Positions 1-8,912 are shown, numbered from the stretch's first letter. The stretch: 39,432 nucleotides of DNA from Streptomyces sp. NBRC 110611 (GCF_001590865.1 NZ_BBUY01000026.1:1-39432); one strand, 5' to 3'. Translations and numbers: made by a program. The notes: generated from the sequence alone by a model not told the origin.

Positions 1-1842
1 CGGCACCGCGCGGATGCCGTCCGCGGTGACGACGATCGCGTCGGAGCGCTGTGCGGAGACGTTCAGATAGATCAGCGGGCCCTGTGCGCCCTGGGCGCGC
101 AGCCGGTCGGCGGTGGGCGGGAGGGCGAAGTCCTCGAAGCCCGGCTGGTCGTGGATGCGCCGCAGCAGCCGATGCCAGCGTTCGTCCTGGGCGCGGCGGG
201 CCCGGCGGAGACGTTCCGCGCTCGGGCCGGTTCCTGCCATGGCGAGCTGGGTACGCAACGCGGCGAGTTCTTCGGCCAGTTCGGGGTGCGCGGCGCGCAG
301 GGCGGTGAGGTCGGTGCGCAGCGCGAGCGTACGGGAGAGCAGGACGCCGCGGCCGTGCTCCAGCAGGACGGCGGCCTTCGCCGGTTCGCCGGCCTCCAGG
401 GCGCTGGTGGCCGCCGCCACGGCGATGCCGGGCCAGCGGGCGATCTGCTGTTCCTGGTCGGTGCGCTCCAGTTCGTGCGAGGCGAGGCGCGGCAGCAGCT
501 CGATCACGTTCTCAAGGGCCGCCACGGCCTGTGCCGGGAGGTTCTCGGTGGTCGCGATGTCGCTGTGGACGAGGCCCGCACGCACCCGGGTCGGTACGTC
601 GGCCGTGGGGTGCAGCGCCGCGGTCCGCGCCGCCTCGAGCGCCTGGTCCAGGCGGCCGCGGTCCGGCTGCACACGGTGCAGGGCGTGCAGGGTGAGCGCG
701 TGGTTGAGGTGGTAGCGAGCGGTCTCCGGCGCTTCGGCCGCGGGCCGCAGCAGGGCCTGGCGGGCAAGGTCCTCGGCGTGCTCCAGCTGCGCGTGGTCAC
801 TTCTGATGCGGTATGTGCGGTACGACGTCGGGTCCGGTGGGGACGCGTCGTGGGCGGTGCGCAGCGCCACCGAGAGGTGGTGCAGACACGGCGCGTACAA
901 GGGACTGGTGGGGGCGATCCGGGCGAGGGCCCGGCGGCCGGCGGCCACCGCTTCGGAGAGGTCGCGGGCCCGCGCGGCGCCGTGGCCGCGCCGGGTGAGC
1001 AGGTAGCACAGGCGGATCTCGTCGGCGTCGCGCGCGTAGCCGCGTTCGGCGGCCGAGTCCAGTGCTGCGCGCAGCCGTGTCAGAGCGGTATCGAGATGGC
1101 GCGGGTCCCCGGTGTGTTCGTACCTGCTCTGCCATACGGCGCTGAGGCGGGAACTGCACAGCGGGAACAGGAGCTGCCGGGGGTGGAGCAGCGCGAGCGC
1201 CGCCTCGCCGCAGCCGCGGGCCTCTGCCAGGTCGTCCGAGGCCCCGGTGTGGTCGTGGCGCAGGCGCAGTGCCGTGCTCAACTCGGTGAGCAGCAGCGCA
1301 CGGTGTGACCTGGGGCCGCGCAGGGAGCGGGCCTGCCTGCCCAGTCGTACGGCTTCGTCCAGGTCGGCCCGGTCGAGGAGGCGCTCGTAGCGGATCCGCA
1401 GGGCCTTCAACAGGCTGGCTTGATGGAGTAGTTGGGGTCCCGTACCCGCCGTCGCGCGCACCGCGGCCCGGTACTCCTCGACGGCGGCGTCCAGCGCTTC
1501 GAGGGCGCCCCGCTGGAAGTACCGGCGCAGGTACGCGGCGGCGCCGGCGGCCCGCGAGGGGCCGTCGTCCCCCGCTTCGCGATCGCCCCGCCGGCGCCCC
1601 TGCCACGCCTGCGCCAGGCCGGACGCCCCGGCCAGGAGCATCGCGGCGGCACCCACCGACTGGTACCACTGGGGCGCCTTGAACCCGGGCGCGTCGAACC
1701 GGGCGAGGACCCAGACGAGGAGACCGAAGCCGAGCCCGAGAATCCGGTAGCGCTCGAGGAACGGAAGGCGCCAGTTCGCCCCGCCGAAGGCCGCCATGAC
1801 CACGGCACCGAGGACGCCGAACGCCTGCGCCCACTGCGACAC
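1..1842 (-). CDS. TPR-repeat protein with C-terminal CHAT peptidase domain (partial, 3' end off window)
   Basis: Only the first 614 codons are present; the gene runs off the left edge. I take the GTG at 1842 because GAGG lies six bases before it and the upstream gene stops at 1849. The N-terminus carries about three hydrophobic segments (near residues 6-19, 32-47 and 61-77). A long Ala/Leu/Arg-rich helical region follows, with repeated pairs such as ALRTAHDA and ARYHLNHALTLHALH, typical of degenerate TPRs. After an ERLRRARRAQDERWHRLL helix the last visible stretch, GPLIYLNVSAQRSDAIVV, matches the opening strands of CHAT (caspase HetF associated with TPRs) domains. The catalytic His and Cys would lie outside the window, so activity cannot be judged. 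CHAT-TPR proteins in actinobacteria are thought to act as conflict or cell-death peptidases; that role is inference here. It is the last gene of a three-gene operon. Confidence 0.8.
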   Translation of the reverse strand, partial: MSQWAQAFGVLGAVVMAAFGGANWRLPFLERYRILGLGFGLLVWVLARFDAPGFKAPQWYQSVGAAAMLLAGASGLAQAWQGRRRGDREAGDDGPSRAAGAAAYLRRYFQRGALEALDAAVEEYRAAVRATAGTGPQLLHQASLLKALRIRYERLLDRADLDEAVRLGRQARSLRGPRSHRALLLTELSTALRLRHDHTGASDDLAEARGCGEAALALLHPRQLLFPLCSSRLSAVWQSRYEHTGDPRHLDTALTRLRAALDSAAERGYARDADEIRLCYLLTRRGHGAARARDLSEAVAAGRRALARIAPTSPLYAPCLHHLSVALRTAHDASPPDPTSYRTYRIRSDHAQLEHAEDLARQALLRPAAEAPETARYHLNHALTLHALHRVQPDRGRLDQALEAARTAALHPTADVPTRVRAGLVHSDIATTENLPAQAVAALENVIELLPRLASHELERTDQEQQIARWPGIAVAAATSALEAGEPAKAAVLLEHGRGVLLSRTLALRTDLTALRAAHPELAEELAALRTQLAMAGTGPSAERLRRARRAQDERWHRLLRRIHDQPGFEDFALPPTADRLRAQGAQGPLIYLNVSAQRSDAIVVTADGIRAVP

Positions 1843-1848
1843 CGCACC

Positions 1849-2610
1849 TCACCCCACCGGGGGCACGGTGCGGCCGAGGCGCCGAGCGAGGAGTCTCAAC
1901 TCCCCCCGGGCACGCTCACGTTCGGCCGCATGGGCGGGAATCTCCCGGGCGAGCGCCGTATGGAGACCGACGCTCTCCGTGCCGAGCCGCAGCGCCTCCG
2001 CGGCCGGGTCGAGACCCGCGCAGCTCGGCAGTACGGCACGGCGAAAGAGCCGCCGGTCACGGTACGCGGCCCGGAATCCGGCGCTCGCGTCGTCGGTGAC
2101 GAGCCAGGGCTCGCCGGCGGCCCCGCGGCCGGGCGGCCGTCCGGCCACCACACCGGCCAGCAGCATCCGGACGTCGGCCGCGCCCGCGATCCGCTCCCGC
2201 GGTGGGACACCCCCCACCCCGTCGGGATCGAAGCGCTCGAGCGCGGGGCCTGCCAGGGCGGATGCCACCCGGGAGGCCTCGCCGTGTGCGGGGTCCGCCA
2301 GGTGAGCGGCGGCAAGAGCGATCCGGGCGTGGATCGCCACGTAGTGCGTGGCCCCCGCGGCGACGACCGTCGGCACGGACTCGCGGCCCAGTACGGACAG
2401 GGCGTGGCAGGCGGCGCGCAGTTCGTCGCGCACTTCGCCCTTGGGGCGCGGGCCGACCCGGAGGAGGCTGACGTAGAACTGCAGGTGGTTGACGGCCCGG
2501 TGGTAGGCCAGGCCCGTACGCCGTGGGTTGGCGCCTTCCGCCACACCGCGCGCCTGCCGCCACGCGGCGAGCGCCGTCTGCAGGGGTGCGCGCATGTGCT
2601 GCCTGGTCAC
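1849..2610 (-). CDS. Uncharacterised protein, paralogue of its upstream neighbour, CHAT operon
   Basis: A 253-residue soluble protein I cannot assign to a named family. It starts with GTG at 2610, overlapping the upstream stop by four bases (GTGA), which implies translational coupling. It is clearly paralogous to the upstream gene product: both share ARxALAAxHLADP, RIAGAADxRxLLA and AVLPSCAGLD in the same order and at similar spacing. The N-terminal 90 residues are helical; the C-terminus is Arg/Glu rich and may form a coiled coil. No signal peptide or membrane segment is visible. Its stop lies just before the start of the CHAT-TPR gene, so it is probably a partner, regulator or substrate of that peptidase (inference). 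Confidence 0.72.
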   Translation of the reverse strand: MTRQHMRAPLQTALAAWRQARGVAEGANPRRTGLAYHRAVNHLQFYVSLLRVGPRPKGEVRDELRAACHALSVLGRESVPTVVAAGATHYVAIHARIALAAAHLADPAHGEASRVASALAGPALERFDPDGVGGVPPRERIAGAADVRMLLAGVVAGRPPGRGAAGEPWLVTDDASAGFRAAYRDRRLFRRAVLPSCAGLDPAAEALRLGTESVGLHTALAREIPAHAAERERARGELRLLARRLGRTVPPVG

Positions 2611-3437
2611 GAGGGCTCGTCCCCCTTTCCGAACGGTTCGCCGCCGGCCCGGCGCAGGCGCTCCAGCACCTCTCCCGGCGCCGGGTCGCCTCGCCCTTCC
2701 AGCCGTCGCCTCACCTCCTCATGGAGCCGCCGCTGCACTTCCTCCTTCTCCCGTTCCGGGCGTGGACCCGGGTCGAAGCCCGGTGCCACACGGCGCAGTT
2801 CGGCAAAGAAGGCATCTGCCTCCTGCCGGAGGCGCGCACGCTCGCGCCGCTCGTCGAGCCCCGCGCAGCTGGGCAGTACCGCCTGCATGTAGCGCTTCTT
2901 CTCCTGCCAGTACGCGCGCCGCCCCCTCCCCAGCCGCGCGCCGCTGCCGATCGGCCACCGGCCCTGGGCGCTGCGCCGCGTGGGGCCGGTGCCGAGCAGG
3001 GAGGCCAGCAGGTCCCGCGCGTCGGCGGCACCGGCGATCCGTACCTCGGGGGTGAGTTCCAGCCGGCGCCGGTCCAGTGTCAGCTGGTACATGCCCCGGC
3101 CCCGGTCGTCCCGCACCGCCCGCCGGATCAGCCCTGCCTGCCCGCGCGTCGGATCGGCCAGATGAGAGGCGGCCAGCGCCATCCGGGCGTTCTGCAGGGC
3201 GCTGAGCCGGTGCATGGGGGCCAGCAGCCTGGCTAGTTCCCTGCCGAGGGTGCCGAACGCGTAGTACGCGGGCGCCAGTTGCACGTCCTGGGCAAGCTTC
3301 ACGTACGAGAGGAAACAGCCGAGACCGCGGGTGTAGCTCCGGGACGCCAGAACGGGTCTGCCCTGGTCCTCGTACCGGCGTCCCCGCTCCCAGAACTGCA
3401 GTGCCATCGGTACGTACCTGTCGACCGTACGCGGCAT
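2607..3437 (-). CDS. Uncharacterised protein, first gene of the CHAT operon
   Basis: 276 residues, first gene of the operon. ATG at 3437 is preceded by GGGGAGG about ten bases upstream. The protein is soluble and mostly helical, with the conserved blocks ARMALAASHLADPTRG (about residue 84), RIAGAADARDLLASLLG (about 133) and AVLPSCAGLD (about 187), all also found in the next gene. The C-terminal 70 residues are a charged Arg/Glu helix (EREKEEVQRRLHEEVRRRLE), likely coiled coil. No catalytic motif is recognisable. The single Cys in PSCAGLD is the most conserved feature of the pair. Function unknown. Confidence 0.72.
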   Translation of the reverse strand: MPRTVDRYVPMALQFWERGRRYEDQGRPVLASRSYTRGLGCFLSYVKLAQDVQLAPAYYAFGTLGRELARLLAPMHRLSALQNARMALAASHLADPTRGQAGLIRRAVRDDRGRGMYQLTLDRRRLELTPEVRIAGAADARDLLASLLGTGPTRRSAQGRWPIGSGARLGRGRRAYWQEKKRYMQAVLPSCAGLDERRERARLRQEADAFFAELRRVAPGFDPGPRPEREKEEVQRRLHEEVRRRLEGRGDPAPGEVLERLRRAGGEPFGKGDEPS

Positions 3438-3658
3438 GGGCGCACAACCTCCCCGCTCCGGCTGGTGCGACTGTCCACTCTACGGGCACACCGGAAGCCG
3501 CACCGATACTCTCGCCGATTCGGAGAGGCTTGCTTGCCGATTCCCGGAAGGCTTGCTCGCCGCGCGTGACCGTGGACACCGTAGGCGTGGCAGTGCTGGC
3601 AGCGGCGGGAATGAGGAAACCCGTGATGCCGGTGCGCCGTGGTCGGCAGGATGGGGAC
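3438..3658. promoter_or_regulatory. Divergent intergenic region, CHAT operon / DUF5954 gene
   Basis: About 220 bases between two divergently read genes, so it must hold promoters for both. I see no clear -35/-10 pair or palindrome. The CHAT-operon side carries the GGGGAGG ribosome site. Confidence 0.4.
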
Positions 3659-4753
3659 ATGGACCCTGAGGATGTGCGGCCGGGCGGGGCGCGGCCGGTG
3701 ATGGTGCGGATTCCGGTGGAACCGGTGGAGGCCGCGGTGGAGGCGGACGCGGTCGACGCCTTGGCGGAGGCCGGCAACGTGGCCGTGCGTGGCCCACGGT
3801 TCGGGGTGGCCTCGCAGGGTGCGCAGGACGGGCCGCGGTGGCGGGTGGTGGTCGCGGTGACGCAGGGCTGCCCGCAGCAGGCCCGCGACAGCCTGAACTC
3901 GCTGTTGTGGTTCCGGGCGAAGGACGAGACCCAGGACAGGGAGGAGCGTCGTGCGCTGCTGGCGGCCGTCGCCCGGTTGGAGAGCGAGCGCGTCGACGAA
4001 CTCACCGTACTCGGGACCCGCTACCGCATCGTGCGTGCCGAGGAGTACGCCGGTATCGGTGCGGACGGCATCGAGCTGCCGCGTCCGACCGATCCGGAAC
4101 CTGCCACCCCCGACTGGGACCGGGGCTCCCGGGAGGCGGAGATCGATGACGGTCTGGTCCTGGATCCGGACGCGCCGGTCACCCCCTCCCAGGCCGCGGA
4201 ACGGCTGACGCTGCGCGGCATGGCCTACGCCGGTTCCCCGTACCCCGACGACGTGCTGGCCGACTCGCACCGGGCTCTGGACACCCACCCCGACGTCCTG
4301 CTGCTGCCCGCGACGTTCCTGATCGTGGAGCGGACCGGCACGGGCTGGAAACCGGGCAGCGGACTGCACGCCACTGCTCAAGAGGCCCGCAAGACACTGG
4401 ACTTCTCCCTGACCTATTGGGAGCCACGCATGCGCGGGCTCATCCCCATGAACCCTGGCGCGGAGATCGACGCCCGCACCCTGATCGCCGACGGCGCCGC
4501 CACCGCGGACTCGGAGCTGGCCGCGTACGCCAGGGCCTCCGACCAGCTCCGGGCCGGCCGGATCAACCAGCTCGAGGTCCACGGCACCGTCTACCGGATC
4601 GGCCGCGCCCGCCGCCTGCTGCGCTGGGGCCCCGACGGACCCGAAGGACCACGCCCGTCCGACACCAACAGCCACCACCCCGACCGCATCCATCCGTCGC
4701 TCGACGAGGACGGCAACGTCAGCTACGAGGGGGACGCCGACGACGAGGACTGA
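3659..4753 (+). CDS. DUF5954 family protein
   Basis: 364 residues from the ATG at 3659 (MDPEDVRPGG); an in-frame ATG at 3611 would add 16 residues and cannot be excluded. The sequence has the marks I associate with the Streptomyces DUF5954 family: VAVRGPRFGVA, a WRVVVAVTQGCPQQARDSLN block, LLWFRAKDE, an RRALLAAVARLE helix, and VLGTRYRIVRAEEYAGIG followed by PRPTDP. The second half partly repeats this theme (NQLEVHGTVYRIGRARRLLRWGPDGPEGPRPSD), suggesting two related domains. The C-terminus is very acidic. It is soluble with no signal peptide. No function is known for the family. The family name is recalled from pattern, not from a search. Confidence 0.72.
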   Translation: MDPEDVRPGGARPVMVRIPVEPVEAAVEADAVDALAEAGNVAVRGPRFGVASQGAQDGPRWRVVVAVTQGCPQQARDSLNSLLWFRAKDETQDREERRALLAAVARLESERVDELTVLGTRYRIVRAEEYAGIGADGIELPRPTDPEPATPDWDRGSREAEIDDGLVLDPDAPVTPSQAAERLTLRGMAYAGSPYPDDVLADSHRALDTHPDVLLLPATFLIVERTGTGWKPGSGLHATAQEARKTLDFSLTYWEPRMRGLIPMNPGAEIDARTLIADGAATADSELAAYARASDQLRAGRINQLEVHGTVYRIGRARRLLRWGPDGPEGPRPSDTNSHHPDRIHPSLDEDGNVSYEGDADDED

Positions 4754-4790
4754 ACCGTCCGGCCTCGCGATGCGCGGCGACGACGGGCGG

Positions 4791-5669
4791 CTACGCGTCG
4801 GCGTCGGACCGGCTCTCCGGCACCATCGCGGCGACGCGGGCGAACTCCCACGGGTCGTGTGCGCTGAAGACGGTGACCTCGTCCGCGTGGTCGCGGTGGA
4901 GGCCGCGCAGTCGATCGCGGGCCGCGACGCGAGCCGCGGCATCGACCTGTGCTCCCTGCTGGACCGGCTCGAAAACCGGATGCGCAAGGGGCGGGGTGCA
5001 CTCGATCTCGCCGTGGTACATGTACGCGTCGCCCGCGTGCAGCAGCCACCTCCCGTCGCCGTCGCGCACGGCGACTCCCGCGTGTGCCGCCGAGTGGCCG
5101 GCCAGCGGCACCAGCAGCAGCTCGCAGGCCGGCCCCTGCGGGCGCGCCACGCCCGGGATGCCGAACCACTCCGCATGCTCGTCCACGCGTGCGGGCGTCA
5201 GCAGCGGGCCGTGCGCACGGTGGGCCGGCATGAACCGGTCGAGGGTGTCCTGATGGTGCGGTGCCGCAGGGTCGGTGACGGCCCGGTACTCGTCGGGGTG
5301 CACATGCACCTGTGCGTGCGGGAAGTCCGGAAGACCTCCCGTGTGGTCACGGTGCAGGTGGGTGAGCACGATGTGCCGCACGTCCTGCGGCGCGTACCCG
5401 AGGCGGACGACCTGGCGCAGCGCGCTCTCCTCGGGGTCCAGCACGGGCTGGGCATAGGCCACCCAGTCCGCGCCCAGCGACGCGTCGGGGTGCTGGACGT
5501 CGGCGGTGCCAAGTCCGGTGTCCACCAGGACCAGCCCGTCCGAGTCCGTCTCGATCAGCAGGCAATGGCAGACGGCGGCCCGTTCACGGTGCGCGGCGCC
5601 TGCCGTGAGCCCTTCGCCGAGCGGGGGAATCTTCCGGAGCGAACCACAGTTGAGGTGATGGACGCGCAT
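4791..5669 (-). CDS. Metallo-beta-lactamase-fold hydrolase
   Basis: 292 residues from ATG at 5669, with AGGGGGA just upstream. The zinc-binding signature HLHRDHTGG (HxHxDH, residues 104-109) is intact, followed by the family's downstream ligands in PLAGHSAAH and LLHAGDAYMYH. The early LVDTGLGTADV motif fits lactonase/hydrolase members of the superfamily (AttM/AhlD-like shape) rather than beta-lactamases. No signal peptide, so cytoplasmic. Read divergently from an HxlR regulator 59 bases away, which probably controls it. Substrate unknown. Confidence 0.88.
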   Translation of the reverse strand: MRVHHLNCGSLRKIPPLGEGLTAGAAHRERAAVCHCLLIETDSDGLVLVDTGLGTADVQHPDASLGADWVAYAQPVLDPEESALRQVVRLGYAPQDVRHIVLTHLHRDHTGGLPDFPHAQVHVHPDEYRAVTDPAAPHHQDTLDRFMPAHRAHGPLLTPARVDEHAEWFGIPGVARPQGPACELLLVPLAGHSAAHAGVAVRDGDGRWLLHAGDAYMYHGEIECTPPLAHPVFEPVQQGAQVDAAARVAARDRLRGLHRDHADEVTVFSAHDPWEFARVAAMVPESRSDADA

Positions 5670-5728
5670 CAAGTCCCCCTGGTGGGAAGTGGGCGGGCTG
5701 TTCGCAACGGACGTTAGGAGGGGACTTC
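5670..5728. promoter_or_regulatory. Divergent promoter region, MBL hydrolase / HxlR regulator
   Basis: A 59-base gap between two divergent starts. It holds both ribosome sites (AGGGGGA for the hydrolase on the minus strand, AGGAGGGG at 5716-5723 for the regulator) and must hold both promoters and any HxlR operator. No obvious perfect palindrome is visible. Confidence 0.45.
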
Positions 5729-6163
5729 GTGACTCACCAAATGGTTGGCCACGCACCGGCGGGTGATCAGGAGGTACCGCCGGCAAGCCGTGGTGACCAG
5801 GACGGACCGCTGGCAGACTGTCCGGACAGCGCCCTCGTGCCACCGGGCCGCGAACCGCGCTGCCCCATCGACATCACCCTCGCCGCCCTGGCCGGCCGAT
5901 GGACACCGCTGGTACTCCGCGAGTTCCTGCGCCGCGGTCGGGCCACTTACTCCGAGCTGTCCGCCGCCCTGCCCGCCCTCTCGGACAAGGTCCTCTCCGA
6001 CCGGCTGGCCCAGCTGACCGATGCGGGCGTCATCGAACGCCACCGCACCCCCGGTTGGCCTCCCCGGGTCCGCTACGTCCTGACCGCCCAGGGCCGGACG
6101 CTGGAGCCGGTGATGCGCAGCATGTGGGAGTGGGGTACAGCACGACGCGACGCCCTCGGCTGA
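5729..6163 (+). CDS. HxlR-type winged-helix transcriptional regulator
   Basis: 144 residues from GTG at 5729, chosen for the strong AGGAGGGG six bases upstream. After about 44 disordered residues comes a complete HxlR domain: RCPIDITLAALAGRWTPLVL, then REFLRRG-ATYSELSAALPALSDKVLSDRL (winged HTH recognition region) and a PPRVRYVLTAQG wing. The Cys just before PID is the position used for redox or aldehyde sensing in some HxlR members. Such proteins are usually dimeric and control a divergent neighbour, here the MBL-fold hydrolase. Confidence 0.9.
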   Translation: MTHQMVGHAPAGDQEVPPASRGDQDGPLADCPDSALVPPGREPRCPIDITLAALAGRWTPLVLREFLRRGRATYSELSAALPALSDKVLSDRLAQLTDAGVIERHRTPGWPPRVRYVLTAQGRTLEPVMRSMWEWGTARRDALG

Positions 6164-6187
6164 CCACCGGCCCGTCGCCTTGTCCTC

Positions 6188-6229
6188 CTGATTGCCACGG
6201 TCTGATTGCCGCGGTCTGATTGCCACGGC
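6188..6229. repeat. Three tandem 14-bp repeats
   Basis: Units CTGATTGCCACGGT (6188-6201), CTGATTGCCGCGGT (6202-6215) and CTGATTGCCACGGC (6216-6229) lie head to tail between the 3' ends of the HxlR and phosphoketolase genes. They do not form an obvious hairpin. Confidence 0.85.
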
Positions 6230-6233
6230 GTCT

Positions 6234-8663
6234 TCACGGTCGGTCCGCCGGTTCCTGTCCGCACCAGCTCCACTCGGCGACCTCGGGCAGGTCGGTGCCG
6301 TACTCGCGGATCCAGTCCTGGTGGCGGAAGCGGACGGCTGCCATCTCCTGGCGCAGTTGCGCGACGCGTACGCCGAGACCGGGCACCCGGTCGATGACGT
6401 CCATGACCAGCCGGTAGCGGTCCAGGTCGTTGCGGACCACCATGTCGAACGGTGTCGTAGTGGTGCCCTCCTCCTTGTACCCGCGCACGTGCAGGTGCGG
6501 ATGGACGGCCCGACGGTAGGCCAGGCGGTGGATCAGCCACGGGTAGCCGTGGTAGGCGAAGATCACCGGCTTGTCGCGGGTGAACAGGGCGTCGAAGGCG
6601 GCATCGGGCATGCCGTGCGGGTGGGCGGAGGTGGGCATCAGACGGGCGATGTCGACGACGTTGACCACCCGTACCGTCAGGTCGGGCAGGTGCTGCCGCA
6701 GCAGGCCGGCGGCCGCGACCACCTCCAGGGTGGGGACGTCTCCGGCGCAGGCCAGCACGATGTCCGGCTCTCGGCTGCCGTCGTCGGTGCCGGCCCAGGC
6801 CCAGATCCCCGCGCCGCGGGCGCAGTGGGCCCGGGCCTCCTCCAGCGACAGCCAGTCGAAACAGGGCTGTTTGCCCGCGACCACGACGTTGACCAGGTCG
6901 CGGCTGCGCAGCACGTGGTCGGCGACCGCCAGCAGGGTGTTGGCGTCCGGCGGCAGATACACCCGTACCACCTCGGGCGCCTTGTTCAGGACGTGGTCGA
7001 CGAAGCCGGGGTCCTGGTGGGAGAAGCCGTTGTGGTCCTGACGCCACACGTGGGAGGTGAGCAGGTAGTTCAGCGAGGCGACCGGGGCGCGCCAGGGCAG
7101 GCGGTGGGACGTACGCAGCCATTTGATGTGCTGGTTGGCCATGGAGTCGACGATGTGGACGAACGCCTCGTAGCAGGAGAAGAGGCCGTGCCGGCCGGTG
7201 AGCAGGTAGCCCTCCAGCCAGCCCTGGCAGGTGTGTTCGGAGAGGATCTCCATCACCCGGCCGCCGCGGGCCAGGTGCTCGTCGGTCGGCAGCACCTCGG
7301 CCTCCCATGCCTTGCCGGTGGCTCCGTAGAGGGCCTGGAGCCGGTTGGAGGCGGTCTCGTCCGGGCCGACCACGCGGAAGTCACGCCGTTCGGCGGTGTC
7401 GGCCATCACCTGTTGCAGGAGGCTGCCGAGGACAGCGGTGGGTTCGTGCAGGCTGCTCCCCGGGCCCTCCACCGGGACCGCGTACCGCTCCAGCGGCGGG
7501 ATGGGCAGGTCGCGTACGAGCCGGCCGCCGTTGGCGCGCGGGGCGGCGCCGAGCCGCTGGTCGCCGTCGGGGATGTGGGCGAGTACCGGCGGGCGGGGGC
7601 GGCCGTGGTCGTCGAACAGCTCCTCGGGCCGGTAGGAGCGCAGCCACTCCTCCAGCTGCCGCAGGTGGCCGGGGTTGGTGCGCACCTCGGCGAGGGGCAC
7701 CTGGTGTGCGCGCCAGGTGCCCTCGACGGGAACGCCGTCCACCTCGCGTGGCCCGGTCCAGCCCTTGGGGGTGCGGAGCACGATCATCGGCCACCGAGCG
7801 CGCTCGGTGCCCCCTTCGTCGCGGGCCGTGCGCTGCAGGGTGCTGATGTGGTCGAGGGCGGTGTCCAGCGCGGCCGCCATCGCCGCATGGACGGCCGGCG
7901 GGTCGTCACCGGTGACGTGGAGGGGCCGGTGGCCGTAGCCGCGCAGCAGGTCGTCCAGCTCGGCTTCGGGCAGGCGGGCCAGCACCGTGGGATTGGCGAT
8001 CTTGTAGCCGTTCAGGTGGAGGATCGGCAGCACCGCGCCGTCGTGGACCGGGTCCAGGAACTTGTTGGAGTGCCACGCCGCGGCCAGCGGCCCGGTCTCC
8101 GCCTCACCGTCACCGATGACGCAGGCCACCAGCACACCGGGGTTGTCCAGGGCGGCGCCGTAGGCGTGCGCGAGGGAGTAGCCCAGCTCCCCGCCCTCGT
8201 GGATCGAACCGGGTGTCTCCGGCGCGACGTGGCTGGGGACGCCGCCGGGGAAGGAGAACTGCCGGAAGAGCCGGGCCATACCGGCCGCATCCCTGGTGAC
8301 ACTCGGGTAGACCTCGGTGTACGAGCCTTCCAGCCAGGAGTTGGCCACCACCGCAGGCCCCCCGTGGCCCGGACCCCACACGCACAGCGCGTCCAGGCTG
8401 CGGGCCTTGATGACCCGGTTCAGGTGGGTGTGGACGAGATTCAATCCCGGTGAGGTGCCCCAGTGGCCCAGCAGCCGGGGCTTGACGTGCTCCGGACGCA
8501 GCGGCTCGGTCAGCAAGGGGTTGGCCATCAGGTAGACCTGGCCGACGGCCAGGTAGTTCGCGGCCCGCCAGTGGGCGTCCAGGCTCCGCAGCTCCGCCGG
8601 GCTCACCGCCGCGGGGTGACCGGCCGCGGCCTCGTGCAGGGGGTCGGGCATGGCGTCATGCAT
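6234..8663 (-). CDS. xfp: Xylulose-5-phosphate/fructose-6-phosphate phosphoketolase
   Basis: 809 residues, the usual family length. ATG at 8663 is preceded by GGAGGA at ideal spacing. This thiamine-diphosphate enzyme cleaves xylulose 5-phosphate (and often fructose 6-phosphate) with phosphate to give acetyl phosphate plus an aldose phosphate. Visible signatures are LLGHWGTSPGLNLVHTHLNR, GPGHGGPA, SIHEGGELGYSLAHAYGA, the TPP motif GDGEAETGP, and in the second half GPDETASNRL, LTGRHGLFSCYEAF, SLNYLLTSHVWRQDHNGF and HPHGM. All catalytic blocks appear intact. It stands alone on its strand, divergent from an AhpD-like gene; in Streptomyces the enzyme gives a bypass from pentose phosphates to acetyl-CoA. 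Confidence 0.97.
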   Translation of the reverse strand: MHDAMPDPLHEAAAGHPAAVSPAELRSLDAHWRAANYLAVGQVYLMANPLLTEPLRPEHVKPRLLGHWGTSPGLNLVHTHLNRVIKARSLDALCVWGPGHGGPAVVANSWLEGSYTEVYPSVTRDAAGMARLFRQFSFPGGVPSHVAPETPGSIHEGGELGYSLAHAYGAALDNPGVLVACVIGDGEAETGPLAAAWHSNKFLDPVHDGAVLPILHLNGYKIANPTVLARLPEAELDDLLRGYGHRPLHVTGDDPPAVHAAMAAALDTALDHISTLQRTARDEGGTERARWPMIVLRTPKGWTGPREVDGVPVEGTWRAHQVPLAEVRTNPGHLRQLEEWLRSYRPEELFDDHGRPRPPVLAHIPDGDQRLGAAPRANGGRLVRDLPIPPLERYAVPVEGPGSSLHEPTAVLGSLLQQVMADTAERRDFRVVGPDETASNRLQALYGATGKAWEAEVLPTDEHLARGGRVMEILSEHTCQGWLEGYLLTGRHGLFSCYEAFVHIVDSMANQHIKWLRTSHRLPWRAPVASLNYLLTSHVWRQDHNGFSHQDPGFVDHVLNKAPEVVRVYLPPDANTLLAVADHVLRSRDLVNVVVAGKQPCFDWLSLEEARAHCARGAGIWAWAGTDDGSREPDIVLACAGDVPTLEVVAAAGLLRQHLPDLTVRVVNVVDIARLMPTSAHPHGMPDAAFDALFTRDKPVIFAYHGYPWLIHRLAYRRAVHPHLHVRGYKEEGTTTTPFDMVVRNDLDRYRLVMDVIDRVPGLGVRVAQLRQEMAAVRFRHQDWIREYGTDLPEVAEWSWCGQEPADRP

Positions 8664-8912
8664 GGGGTCCTCCGTACGCGCCTCGGGGGTGGTGGCCTGG
8701 CCTCTGTTGACGGATCGGACACCACCCAACACCGTCGGCCCGGGCCGGTCCCGCATGACACGGGCCGAACGGCCAGGACGGCGGGGCCGCTCGCCCCTTT
8801 CGGCCCACCCGGCCACGGCCTTGAGACGCACGTCACAGGCTGCGATGTCACAACTCACCGAGCCGCCCCGTCAAAGGTGTGTAATCGCCGGACAACAGCA
8901 TGGGAGCGCATC
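8664..8912. promoter_or_regulatory. Divergent intergenic region, phosphoketolase / AhpD-like gene
   Basis: About 250 bases holding the promoters of both genes. GTCACA occurs twice as a direct repeat (8832-8837 and 8847-8852), a possible but weak regulator site. No clear promoter pair can be assigned. Confidence 0.35.

Noticed and set aside
797..1852. Minus-strand open frames within the CHAT-TPR gene
   Set aside because: Another frame gives TPR helices and a CHAT start without interruption; these frames are Arg/Pro-rich shadows.
6192..8453. A 753-codon plus-strand open frame opposite the phosphoketolase
   Set aside because: Pure mirror of the xfp reading frame; low-complexity Val/Gly/Gln-rich translation.
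8832..8852. Crp-like site from two GTCACA copies
   Set aside because: They are direct, not inverted, repeats and do not fit the GTG-N8-CAC consensus.
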